Assembly (NCBI RefSeq): GCF_900111565.1
Contig: NZ_FOIK01000001.1
Location: 2,414,882 to 2,478,881 of the forward strand
Length of the DNA stretch: 64,000 bases
Origin: Paenibacillus sp. NFR01
GTDB taxonomy: Bacteria > Bacillota > Bacilli > Paenibacillales > Paenibacillaceae
Direction of reading: 5' to 3'
In this document: piece by piece, positions 36,295 through 45,150 of the stretch
Position numbering within the stretch: position 1 is the first letter of the stretch
Layout of the letters: each line of letters opens with the position of its first letter
Notes under the pieces: generated by a model
What the model was told of the DNA's origin: nothing
Seen by the model: only the letters and a program-made list of their open reading frames with translations
Databases searched by the model: none
Position numbers and translations under genes: made by a program

Positions 36295-36961
36295 TTCTTG
36301 TCCCCAGCTTTCCGGCGCAGGCGCGCTGCTCAAGCACCAGCTCCAGCGGACGCCACAGCTCCTGTCCGGCAGGCGCTCCCGCCCATTTGATAAAATGCGG
36401 CTCCATCACCTCGGCCCAGTTGTCCGGACGCAGCGAGGTCTGCAGCTTGCCGGCATACGGCGCAGGCTCACGGGTGTCCGGCCGCTCCGCATAAAAGAAC
36501 AGCATATTTTCGTGTTGCCCGATGATTCCGTATTTATCGCCGTCCCCCGGGCGCTCCTCCTGGTACTGGTAGTGGTAATAAATATAGCTGGCCGCCGCTT
36601 CCGGCTTCAGCCTGGCAATCCGGCCGTACGGTGTGGTGGCCGCATGCCGCTCCCAATGCTCCGCGGACACCGGCTGCTGGTAGTGAAAAATATCGGTCAG
36701 CGGCGCCCAGCGGCGTCCCCGCTCGCCTCCCGGCCAGACCGCAAGCCGGGAAGCGGCCTGCGGGAGCAGGTTTTCCGGCGTAATCTCCGATTCCAAACAT
36801 TCGTAATACAGAAAAAGCTGCCCGCCGCAGTTAAACAAGCTTAAATAATCCACGCTGAGCCGCTTCATCGCTTCAGCCAGCGAAGCGGAAAGCGCCTCAC
36901 TCCGAAAAAAAACGGCTTCTTGCTCTTCAAGCATCTCCGCCCTATATAAACAGCGCTTCAT
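36287..36961 (-). CDS. Tandem L-rhamnose-mutarotase-like protein
   Basis: 224 residues. Both halves look like the RhaM/DUF718 dimeric alpha-beta barrel. In the first, an alpha helix (ALSASLAEAMKRL) precedes YLSLFNCGGQLFLYYEC and a WPGGERGRRWAPLTDIF tail. The second repeats the order with RIARLKPEAAASYIYYHY, YGIIGQHENMLFFYAE and LRPDNWAEVMEPHFIKW. Ordinary RhaM is about 105 residues and forms a homodimer, so this looks like a fused dimer. Whether the catalytic histidine/tyrosine set is intact is uncertain. It is the first gene of the GH2-GH94 operon, so it may interconvert sugar anomers for the phosphorylase. Assignment is inference from motif and length. Confidence 0.6.
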   Translation of the reverse strand: MKRCLYRAEMLEEQEAVFFRSEALSASLAEAMKRLSVDYLSLFNCGGQLFLYYECLESEITPENLLPQAASRLAVWPGGERGRRWAPLTDIFHYQQPVSAEHWERHAATTPYGRIARLKPEAAASYIYYHYQYQEERPGDGDKYGIIGQHENMLFFYAERPDTREPAPYAGKLQTSLRPDNWAEVMEPHFIKWAGAPAGQELWRPLELVLEQRACAGKLGTRNA

Positions 36962-37007
36962 GGCGCACCTCCTGATGGTTTGACCTAATGGTTTGATTCC
37001 CTTTCAT

Positions 37008-37071
37008 GGTACCGCATACACCGGATCCCCGCCTTGACGATGGCGACCATGTTTAGCATGATAACGACATG
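37008..37071 (-). promoter_or_regulatory. Activator box and -10 of the locus B operon
   Basis: A 41-base stretch (37031-37071) is identical at 33 positions, without gaps, to 48373-48413, and in both places GGTACC lies exactly 17 bases to its left (37008-37013). Read leftward, TACCAT in that element is a plausible -10 box 46 bases before the rhamnose-mutarotase-like gene. The 41-base box would then be an upstream activator site. Confidence 0.65.
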
Positions 37072-37112
37072 CGCCATTACATGAACTCGCGGATAAATTT
37101 TGCTCTGCACGG

Positions 37113-37348
37113 CTTACGGACCTGAGCGCCGCTATTTCACTGAAAAAGGCCCCTTTTCGTATCTAACGGACCTGAACGCCTCTATTGCCTCCCCGCTCAC
37201 CCTAAAACACACCAAATACCCGAAATAACGGCTCCTGGGTCCGTAAGGCTGGGAAATAACCCATTTTGGAGCAAATAACGGCGCTGTTGTCCGCGCAAAC
37301 TGCGGCTTATTCGGCAAATTTGCCAAAATAACTCCTCTCAGATCCGCT
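37113..37348. repeat. Second cluster of dispersed hairpin repeat units
   Basis: Forward units begin at 37113 and 37162 (core TAACGGACCTGA). Inverted units lie at 37221-37247, 37271-37296 and 37325-37348 (core AAATAACGGCTCC). They share the core and paired ends of the cluster at 17.5-17.9 kb. The rest of this 570-base gap (36962-37532) holds the locus B control region and a terminator. Confidence 0.8.
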
Positions 37349-37493
37349 GCAGTCTCAAGCCCCGGCTTTAAACCGGCCGTTGTGCTTCAATCTTGCCCCC
37401 TGAACGCAAAATAACCCCGCAAAGCGGGGCTTTGGCATCGATGTTACTCAGGTACTTTGCGGAGCCCCGGAAATTTATATATCCGATATTGTT

Positions 37494-37523
37494 AAAAAAG
37501 GCGCTCCCCGCATGGAAAGCGCC
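37494..37523 (-). terminator. Terminator of the locus C operon
   Basis: Read leftward, GGCGCT and AGCGCC enclose a 12-base loop and are followed by TTTTTT, ten bases after the beta-helix gene stop. A second hairpin (CCCCGC/GCGGGG, 37415-37429) follows further left. Confidence 0.85.
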
Positions 37524-37532
37524 AATCCGCCC

Positions 37533-40500
37533 TTAAGGCATCACCGTAAAGACAATGTCGTCGAACAGCAGGTAGGAGAACCCGCTGGTATAGAAGCCGA
37601 CTTTGCCGGACGGCCGGTGGCCCGGATCGCTGCCGGACAGTCTCGGCGAACCGTTTACGGCTACGGAGAGATCGCCGTTCTTCGCCGTCACCTTCACCGC
37701 ATATTCCGTATCCGGCTGCAGGTCATATCCCGGCAGGACGTTTTCGGCAAGCTTTTGCCAAGCCGTGTTATACAGGATCCAGGATGAAGTGCCGTCCGGC
37801 CGCGCGCGGTAGCCGATCCGGGTGGAGCCTGCGCTGTCCTGTCGATCGAAGATATACAGCGTGCCATCGGTCGGCATCACGGCCGGCGTCTTCAGCTTGA
37901 AGTCGAGCTGGTAGGACGTAAAGCTGCGGTCCAGCAGCGCCGTGGCGCCGTTCAGCAGCTTATACCGGCGGTTTCCGTCCGGATCGGCCACGATGCTGCG
38001 GTTGGGGTCCACCGGCCAGCCGTTGCCGCCGTTCTCGAAGTCCGTCTGATGCATGATATTCGATACCGTGACGGTAATCTCGGCTTTAATCAGCGGATTT
38101 ACCGCCGATGTCGCTGTAATGACCGTTGTTCCTTCATACACCGCGCTGACCACGCCCGCCGGGTCTACCGTGGCCACCGCCGGGTTGGCTGACTGCCAGG
38201 TCACCGATGTTTGCGGCGTATCCGACGGATCGAAGCCGAGCTGCAGCTGCTTTTGTTCGCCGGCGGCGAGGCGCACCTGATTCTCCGCAGGTATTATCCC
38301 GGCCAAATCCGTCGTCAAAGCCTTGAACTGAATGTTATCGAACAGCATATGGCTGACATTGCTGACGTAGAAGCCGACCTTGCCGGAAGCGTTATGCCCG
38401 GGATCATTGCCCTTTAACCGGAACGCGCCATCAAGATAAACGCTGACGTCGCCGCCCTTTACGAGCATTTTGACCGTGTATTCCGTATTCGGGAGCAGGT
38501 CATGGCCGGGCAGTTTGACCTCTTTCAGCACGGTCCATGCCGAATTGTACAGCAGCCACGCGGAGCTGCCGTCGGCCCGCGTCTTATAGCCGATCCGGCT
38601 GGAACCGCTGCCGGCCTGGCGGTCGAACACATACAGCGTTACATTGTTCCCCATCGTCTCCGGCGTCTTCAGCCGGAAGCTCAGCTCGTAATCGGAGAAT
38701 TCCTTGGGGCTGAGCGCCGATGCTCCGTTCAGTACCTTATACCAGCGGTTGCCGTCCACTTTTACGATGCTGCGGTTCACATCCTGGGGCCAACCGTTCG
38801 CGCCCGACTCGAAATCCGTATAGTCCATCACGCCGTCGCCAGGTTCTACGGTGACTGTAACTGTAGCCGTAAGCAGAGGGTTCTCCGCTGAGGCTACGGT
38901 AATTGCCGTGCTTCCGACCGCTTGGCCCGTAATGAGGCCCGCCCCATCGACCGTGGCAATGCCCGGATCCGCTGAGACGTAAGTCAACGCGGGGTTATCC
39001 GCATTCCAGGGAAGCACCGCCGTCCGCAATTTCACCGTTTTCCAGCGGTCGACCGTAATGTCGCTGTCATAGGCCACAACGCCCTGCACAGGATAATGGT
39101 CCGGCGCTGCAGTCGTGCCCGCCTTTCCGGTAATGCCGATGGCGGCAAACGGAATGTTGGGGAAGCCCGGTATGGCACTAAATACCGCCGCATCCGGCCG
39201 CAGCGACAGATCGCCTCCCGCAAGATTGGTGAAGCCGGGATCCGTCGTCGTCACCCAGTTATTCGCATATTGCAGCAGCCCGAATTTGTCGTAGGCACCG
39301 TATACATTGGTCGTTACGCTTCGAGCAATCTGCGGATTGTAAACCACATTCCCCTGGAACGAATTGGTGTCCGGATAATACCGGTTCTCGGTGAAGAAAT
39401 CCGCCAGCTCGGGGTATTTGGTCAAATAAGGCGTTCCGACGAAGTTGTTGTTCGCCGCGAACAATGCCTGCCATTTCGGCATGTAATTCAGCGGCACCTG
39501 ATCGTCCGGCTCGTCGCCGAGATACAGATCCGCGTAGTCATAAGGCACCTTGCTGTCGACAAAAATGTTGTTGCGGGCCTGGATATGCGCGCCGCCGTTG
39601 TTTTTGATGGCCGAGTTGCCCATTTTGTAAAAGATATTCTCGTCGATCGTCAGCCCCATCGTGAAATTATCGGGGTACACGCCCTCCACGCCCGCTTTGT
39701 TCTCGCCGATGTTATGGAAATAATTGCGCCTGATGACCGTGCCCCGCTCCTGGGGCTGTTCGCCCGCATTCATATAGATGGCCCCAAGATCCGAGAAGGT
39801 CGTGCAGACATCGTAGATTTCGTTGTATTCCACAACATGGTCGTTGCCGAAGATCAGCACGCCGGGATGCGGCGCATCATGCAGCTCATTGTGCGACATG
39901 CGGTTGCCGACGCCCGACAGCAGCACGCCGGGATTATAGACTTTGTGATAGTACGCGAAATCCTCGATATGCGAGTTCTCTACAATGTTGTTCGCCGGCT
40001 CCAGGGTCGTTTTGTCGCCGCCCGCCAGCGTGACGCCGGTACCGCCGATATGATGGATATGGGTGTTCAGGATCGCGTGGTCCGTGCCCGGAGCGCCGGC
40101 GAAATTATTGTAATAGAACCGGCTCTGCGTATTGACCAGCACGCCGCTGTTGGTGAAGTTGCGGATCTCGCTGTTCAGGATGCGCATATGGCTGCCTCCC
40201 ATAAATACGGCGGCCGAATCGCGGCCGTTCTCCAGCACCAGCTCCGAAAAATCGATGTAGGAGGCGTTAAGCGCGTTGATCATCGGCGTCTTCAGCATCG
40301 TCACTTCGATATCCGGGTCGGCTGACGCAAACTCGGCATTCGGCAGAAAATACAGCTTGCCGGCCTGGCGGTCGATATAATATTCGCCGGGCATATCGAT
40401 TTCTTCCAGCAGGTTTTGCGCAAAATGGAAATCGGGATACCAGTTTTTGAACAGCCCGCTCATTTCCCCGTACCGGAGCGTGATCGTTTTGGCGGCCGTA

Positions 40501-41306
40501 TCGATGGACGCGATCTTGTTGTAGGACCACTCCCAGCTATAGCCGAACACGCCGTCCAGCCAAATATCATCCGCCTGCGTCCAATATTGCGGCCGGTCGT
40601 ACGAATAGCTGAAGGTGCCGCCGCGCGTATGCACTTCCCCGTTCGGGTCCTTCCGCGTCGGGCCGGGATCGATAATTTCATCCATCTGGACGGTGCCTTC
40701 GTTCGGCCAGCGGGCCAGCGTCATCCCCTGTCCGTTCACGTACAGCTCCATCGGCGGAACCTGGCTCAGGTCATTGGCCAGATAATAGCCATGGCGGCTG
40801 AGCTGGCCGTAATCGGTAATGCCGAGCGCGGCCAGATCGGCTACGAGTACTTTGGTTCTCGCCTCCGGGCTGATGATCCGGCTAAGGATCGCTGCGTCCG
40901 TAACCGGCGCAAACGCCGACTTCGCCAGCTGCTCCGACCCCGACAACGTTACGGACTCGCCGGGATAAGCCGTGTAGGTGACCGGCTTGCCGGCCTGGCC
41001 CGAATCCTGCGGGCCCAGCTCGAAGCTGGCCGTCCGTTCATACCGGCCTTCGCGCAGATACACGGTAACGCCGCCCTCCGGCAGCCCTTCCCGCGTTTTC
41101 AGCGCGCGGATGGCGTCCCGCGCTTTTTCGAGCGTCCGAAACGGAGCCTTTAGGGTCCCCTTATTGGAATCGCTTCCATTTGTTGCGATGTAAAACACCT
41201 TTACGTGAGGCCCTTTTTCCGCAGATCCCGAAGACGCAAACGTCGGACTGGGCGGGGTCATGAGCAACAGACCCGCCATAAGCGCTGCAAGCAAGCTTTT
41301 TTTCAC
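37533..41306 (-). CDS. Secreted right-handed beta-helix protein with duplicated C-terminal modules
   Basis: About 1257 residues; GTG at 41306 or TTG at 41309 follow GAGGAG. A signal peptide ends near PSPTFASS. FYIATNGSDSNKGTLKAPFRTLEKA starts a pectate-lyase-like beta-helix (about 40-720) with Asn-rich turns such as NNIVENSHIEDFAYYH. Two Big_2-type Ig domains (TVTVEPG, ITVTVSN) each precede a sandwich module: DFESGANGWPQDVNRSIV...DNIQF and DFENGGNGWPVDPNRSIV...DDIVF. It probably binds and cuts a polysaccharide outside the cell; no lyase or hydrolase family can be named. Last gene of the importer operon. Confidence 0.8.
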   Translation of the reverse strand: MKKSLLAALMAGLLLMTPPSPTFASSGSAEKGPHVKVFYIATNGSDSNKGTLKAPFRTLEKARDAIRALKTREGLPEGGVTVYLREGRYERTASFELGPQDSGQAGKPVTYTAYPGESVTLSGSEQLAKSAFAPVTDAAILSRIISPEARTKVLVADLAALGITDYGQLSRHGYYLANDLSQVPPMELYVNGQGMTLARWPNEGTVQMDEIIDPGPTRKDPNGEVHTRGGTFSYSYDRPQYWTQADDIWLDGVFGYSWEWSYNKIASIDTAAKTITLRYGEMSGLFKNWYPDFHFAQNLLEEIDMPGEYYIDRQAGKLYFLPNAEFASADPDIEVTMLKTPMINALNASYIDFSELVLENGRDSAAVFMGGSHMRILNSEIRNFTNSGVLVNTQSRFYYNNFAGAPGTDHAILNTHIHHIGGTGVTLAGGDKTTLEPANNIVENSHIEDFAYYHKVYNPGVLLSGVGNRMSHNELHDAPHPGVLIFGNDHVVEYNEIYDVCTTFSDLGAIYMNAGEQPQERGTVIRRNYFHNIGENKAGVEGVYPDNFTMGLTIDENIFYKMGNSAIKNNGGAHIQARNNIFVDSKVPYDYADLYLGDEPDDQVPLNYMPKWQALFAANNNFVGTPYLTKYPELADFFTENRYYPDTNSFQGNVVYNPQIARSVTTNVYGAYDKFGLLQYANNWVTTTDPGFTNLAGGDLSLRPDAAVFSAIPGFPNIPFAAIGITGKAGTTAAPDHYPVQGVVAYDSDITVDRWKTVKLRTAVLPWNADNPALTYVSADPGIATVDGAGLITGQAVGSTAITVASAENPLLTATVTVTVEPGDGVMDYTDFESGANGWPQDVNRSIVKVDGNRWYKVLNGASALSPKEFSDYELSFRLKTPETMGNNVTLYVFDRQAGSGSSRIGYKTRADGSSAWLLYNSAWTVLKEVKLPGHDLLPNTEYTVKMLVKGGDVSVYLDGAFRLKGNDPGHNASGKVGFYVSNVSHMLFDNIQFKALTTDLAGIIPAENQVRLAAGEQKQLQLGFDPSDTPQTSVTWQSANPAVATVDPAGVVSAVYEGTTVITATSAVNPLIKAEITVTVSNIMHQTDFENGGNGWPVDPNRSIVADPDGNRRYKLLNGATALLDRSFTSYQLDFKLKTPAVMPTDGTLYIFDRQDSAGSTRIGYRARPDGTSSWILYNTAWQKLAENVLPGYDLQPDTEYAVKVTAKNGDLSVAVNGSPRLSGSDPGHRPSGKVGFYTSGFSYLLFDDIVFTVMP

Positions 41307-41412
41307 CAAAGCTCCTCTTCCTTTCGGTTGGGAATGTGGACGGCTCCGCCAAGCCTAAGCCTTGACGAAGCCGTTACGTGAGCAGCAGGTTCCCCTTGTC
41401 TCCCTTAAAAAC

Positions 41413-42957
41413 TTATTTCTTCAACCCTTTATCCTTAAGGAACTGTTCAAATTGTTTGGTTACTTCGGCCACGTATTTCTCTTCGCCCGCTTCCTTCAGC
41501 TTGCCGTAGAGGGTAGGCCAGGTTTCGTCGAAATCCAGGGTGCCGGTAACAAGGCCGCGTTTGTATTCGCCCCATACCGCGTTCAGGTTGGCGATTTCGG
41601 TATTTACCGGCTCGGAATTGAACTTGAAGGCGCCGACAGGGTTAACCTCGGAATCGGAATTGATTTTTTTGGTCTCTTCCCAGACGTTCTCCGGCTGTCC
41701 TTCCTTCAGGTAGGAATTGAATACGCTGCCAAAAACCCAGTCCATATTCGGCACGTAACGGGAATCCGGCAGAGCTTTGATATAGTCTCCGGTGGTCTTT
41801 TCGTAGTGAACGCCTTCGATGCCGTTGCAGAGCAGATTGTACAGCTCCTTGTCGGTATTCACCAGATTCAGCAGCATCATGGCCCGTTCCGGGTTCGGCG
41901 CCGTACGGCTGATCGACTGGTTGGTCGTTGCCGAGTAGCCGTTGGAGAACCAGTCGCTGAGCGGTACGGTGATGACGTCATTGCCGCCGTTTTTCGCTTT
42001 GACTTCCGCTTCGACGCCAGGCTTCAGCGTGACGTTGAAATCAACCGCGATCTGGCCTTTGCTCAGATAATCGTTCATCTTCTCGGTAGCTGCATCTTTG
42101 AAAATATAACCGGCTTTGTACCACTTGCTCGCGAGGCGGAAATTATCCAGCTCTTCTTCGGGATAACGGTACAGCGTATATGTCGGATCGTTCGTTTTGA
42201 TATAGAAGTGGTCATCCAGGCCCGGAACGACCCAATATTGGTCGTCATGCGACTGCGGATTGATGAACGAAGTGCCGAATACGCCAAACGGGATGATATC
42301 CGGTTCGTTTTGCTTGATTTGAGCGAGGAAAGGCTCGATATCCGCGATCTTCTTGATCGAGGCCGTATCCAGATTGTACTTGTCGGCAAACCGTTTTTGG
42401 ATGATAAAACCGTAACGGGAGCCGTTGATCTGCTGGTTCGGAATCCCGTAAATTTTTCCGTCTACGGACAGAGCGTCCCACATGACCTGCGGCACATCGG
42501 CCTTCAGCTCCGGCGCGTATTTGTCCAGCAATTCGTCCATCGGCTGAATGGCGCCTTTGCGCACCAGTTCCTCCGGCTTCAGCATGTATCCGGTCCAGAG
42601 AATGTCGAACTTCTCGCCCGCCGCCAGCACCGTGTTCATTTTTTGCACATAATCGCCGACTGCGACCGGCATCAGCTTAACCGTGGCATTGATCTTCTCT
42701 TTGACGATCTTGTTGACTTCCTCCTGCACCTTCTCCTGATCCGCCTGAAGCTGGGACAGCGGGTAATACCAGGTTAATTCCACCGGCTTCAGTTCGCCTG
42801 AATTGGACGAATCCGTAGCGGCAGCCTGCGTTGCTTCGGCACCTGTGTTTTTCCCGCCGTTTGCGCTATTGCCGTTGTCATTGTTGCCGCCGCAGCCTGC
42901 CAGCATGGATGATGCGAGAAATACGGATGCCAGAACCCCAAACAACCTCTTTTTCAT
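41413..42957 (-). CDS. Sugar-binding lipoprotein (LipO/LplA type), locus C
   Basis: 514 residues from the ATG at 42957, eight bases behind AGGAGGT. The lipobox is LAGC, then an Asn/Gly-rich spacer and a long extracellular binding domain (KPVELTWYYPLSQLQADQEKV). Its length and pairing with LplB/LplC-type permeases place it with the LplA/YtcQ group, which bind complex oligosaccharides. It follows the two permeases rather than preceding them. Confidence 0.9.
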   Translation of the reverse strand: MKKRLFGVLASVFLASSMLAGCGGNNDNGNSANGGKNTGAEATQAAATDSSNSGELKPVELTWYYPLSQLQADQEKVQEEVNKIVKEKINATVKLMPVAVGDYVQKMNTVLAAGEKFDILWTGYMLKPEELVRKGAIQPMDELLDKYAPELKADVPQVMWDALSVDGKIYGIPNQQINGSRYGFIIQKRFADKYNLDTASIKKIADIEPFLAQIKQNEPDIIPFGVFGTSFINPQSHDDQYWVVPGLDDHFYIKTNDPTYTLYRYPEEELDNFRLASKWYKAGYIFKDAATEKMNDYLSKGQIAVDFNVTLKPGVEAEVKAKNGGNDVITVPLSDWFSNGYSATTNQSISRTAPNPERAMMLLNLVNTDKELYNLLCNGIEGVHYEKTTGDYIKALPDSRYVPNMDWVFGSVFNSYLKEGQPENVWEETKKINSDSEVNPVGAFKFNSEPVNTEIANLNAVWGEYKRGLVTGTLDFDETWPTLYGKLKEAGEEKYVAEVTKQFEQFLKDKGLKK

Positions 42958-42995
42958 TCGCGTGACCTCCTGTACATTGTACATGTAATTGTATG

Positions 42996-43880
42996 TTAAC
43001 CCTTTAGGGAGCCAACCGTAAGCCCTTTAACGAAAAACCGTTGAAAGAATGGAAAAATTACCAGCATCGGTCCGCCCGCCAGCACGGCAATCGCCATCCG
43101 CGCCGAATTGTTCGGGAAACTCGAGAGGTCGATGCCCAGCTGCTGCGTAAACTCCGAGTTCGTGGTCAGAAACTCAATGCTGTTCAGCGTCCGCACCAGC
43201 AGCAGCTGCAGCGGTACCTTGTTCGGATCGTCGATGTACAGCATCGCATTGAACCATTCGTTCCAGTACGTAAAGGAAATCAGCAGACCGAGCGTAGCCA
43301 GCGCAGGCGTGGATAACGGCAGGATGATCCGGAAGAAAATACGGAATTCCCGTGCCCCGTCGATTTTGGCCGATTCAATGATCTCCAGCGGAATTTTGGA
43401 CATGAAGCCTTTCATGACCATGATGTTGAACGGCGACAGCAGGATCGGCAGAATCAGCGCCAGCAGGCTGTCTTTCAAATGCAGGTATTGCGTAATGAGA
43501 ATGTAGGAGGGAACAAGTCCCCCGCTGAACAGCATCGTGAAAAATACGTAAAACGTCGTCACCCGGTTATAGCGGTAATCCTGCCGCGAAATGACGTAGG
43601 CCGTCATGGCGGTCAGCAGCAGTCCGACCAGCGAGCCGGTTACGGTAATCAGAAGGGTCACTCCGTAAGCCCGGAGCAAAATATCCGGCGCGTCCAGGAG
43701 ATACCGGTAGGCATCCAGGCTGAACGATTTCGGGATAAATTGATACCCGTTCAGGTTCAGCGATTTTTCATCCGTCAGTGACACTGCAATGACGAGCAGG
43801 AACGGCAGGATGACGATCAGCGAAAGCACCGTAAACAGCAGATTGATGAACAATTTGGAGAACTCGAATTTTTTGGTCAC
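42996..43880 (-). CDS. ABC importer permease, LplC/YtcP type
   Basis: 294 residues, six membrane segments, EAA loop ESAKIDGAREFRIFFRIILP, and the typical C-terminus QRFFVKGLTVGSLKG of this subgroup. It lies 15 bases after the partner permease and 38 before the binding-protein gene. Confidence 0.93.
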   Translation of the reverse strand: MTKKFEFSKLFINLLFTVLSLIVILPFLLVIAVSLTDEKSLNLNGYQFIPKSFSLDAYRYLLDAPDILLRAYGVTLLITVTGSLVGLLLTAMTAYVISRQDYRYNRVTTFYVFFTMLFSGGLVPSYILITQYLHLKDSLLALILPILLSPFNIMVMKGFMSKIPLEIIESAKIDGAREFRIFFRIILPLSTPALATLGLLISFTYWNEWFNAMLYIDDPNKVPLQLLLVRTLNSIEFLTTNSEFTQQLGIDLSSFPNNSARMAIAVLAGGPMLVIFPFFQRFFVKGLTVGSLKG

Positions 43881-43895
43881 TGTCTTGGCGCCTCC

Positions 43896-44882
43896 TTACC
43901 ACAAGGAATTATCGGGATTGATTCTGCGCACGATCTTGTTGGCCGTCAGCACCAGCACCAGACCGACCACCGACTGGTAGAAGCCCGTAGCCGCGGACAT
44001 GCTTACATTGCCGACTTCACGCAGTGCACGGTACACATAGGTATCGATGATATCCGTTGAGCCGTACAGGAACCCGGAGTTGTTCGGGATAAAATAATGC
44101 AGGCCAAAGTCTCCGCGGAACATGTTGCCGATGGACAGAATCAGCATGATGATGATGATCGGCGTCATCAGGGGAATTGTGATTTTGAACGCCATCTGCC
44201 GTTTCGTCGCCCCGTCGATCCGCGCGGCTTCGTAATATTCGCTGTTAATGCCAATGATGCCGGCAAAATAAATCAGCGTGTTGAACCCCACCACTTTCCA
44301 TAATTGCACTAGGATGAGGATGAACGGCCACGGCGCGGCGTCCTGGTACCAGCTCACCGGGTTCAGCCCGAACGATTCCAGCGTACGGTTGATAAAGCCG
44401 TCGGAATGGTTCAGGAACGCATAGGCGATGTAACCGACGAGCACCCATGATAAGAAATGGGGCAGAAACAACGCCGTCTGATAGAACTTGCTCCACTTCG
44501 CCTTGATTTCGTTCATCAGAATCGCCAGCAGCAGTGCTGCCGACGTGCCTACCACAATGTAAGCGGTGTTATAAAGGACCGTATTGCGTGTGATCCGCCA
44601 CGCCGTATCCGTAGTGAACAAATAGCGGAAATTATCCAGCCCCACCCACTTGCTGCCGAAGATGCCAAGGTCGTACCGGTAGTTTTTGAAGGCGATGATT
44701 AGGCCGATCATGGGAATGTAGGCAAAAATCAATTTGTACACGATGCCCGGCAGCGAGAGCAGAAACAATTCCCGGTTATTCCGGAAATGATGCCACTCTC
44801 TTCCGATCCACGTTTTTTTCCGAGTTTTAGGCGGCGCTCCCGATTTTGCGCTTTGCTCCGCCAGCGATACCTTGTTCAACAT
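43896..44882 (-). CDS. ABC importer permease, LplB type
   Basis: 328 residues from the ATG at 44882 (GGAAGGAG, six bases spacing). Six membrane segments follow a basic N-terminal tail. FAYIPMIGLIIAFKNYR and the EAA loop EAARIDGATKRQMAFKITIP are typical of LplB-like permeases. It is the first gene of the LplB-LplC-binding protein-beta-helix operon. The 180 bases before it down to the terminator at 45061 should hold the promoter, but no convincing -35/-10 pair was found. Confidence 0.92.
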   Translation of the reverse strand: MLNKVSLAEQSAKSGAPPKTRKKTWIGREWHHFRNNRELFLLSLPGIVYKLIFAYIPMIGLIIAFKNYRYDLGIFGSKWVGLDNFRYLFTTDTAWRITRNTVLYNTAYIVVGTSAALLLAILMNEIKAKWSKFYQTALFLPHFLSWVLVGYIAYAFLNHSDGFINRTLESFGLNPVSWYQDAAPWPFILILVQLWKVVGFNTLIYFAGIIGINSEYYEAARIDGATKRQMAFKITIPLMTPIIIIMLILSIGNMFRGDFGLHYFIPNNSGFLYGSTDIIDTYVYRALREVGNVSMSAATGFYQSVVGLVLVLTANKIVRRINPDNSLW

Positions 44883-45060
44883 AACTAACTCCTTCCTTTC
44901 CTCCCTAAGCTGCTGCCCGTGTTCGAGGATTTGCATGACTAACGATAGCGCGGAATCTGGTCTATACGGTACTGTACAATTGCAGGATTGCTGTAAACAC
45001 GGGCTGTATAGTTCCCGGATTCCTGTTCAGTTGCGGGTTGGGCCCTACCGGCGTTTACGC

Positions 45061-45117
45061 AAAAAAAATCGCCCCTTGGATCAACGGGCAGCTGCCCATC
45101 CCTTCCAAGAAGCGATT
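45061..45117 (-). terminator. Terminator of the membrane AraC sensor gene
   Basis: Read leftward, AATCGCTTCTTGGA pairs imperfectly with TCCAAGGGGCGATT, with a GGGCAG/CTGCCC inner stem, followed by eight T. Confidence 0.88.
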
Positions 45118-45150
45118 GCGTATTGTGTTCCGTATAAACTGAACCGTTCT

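Noticed and set aside
37132..37326. 64-codon leftward open frame before the beta-helix terminator
   Set aside because: It translates the hairpin repeat units and has no ribosome site.
44883..45060. Consensus promoter for the LplB-type operon
   Set aside because: TATACA and TTTACA words exist but no pair has acceptable spacing, so none is reported.
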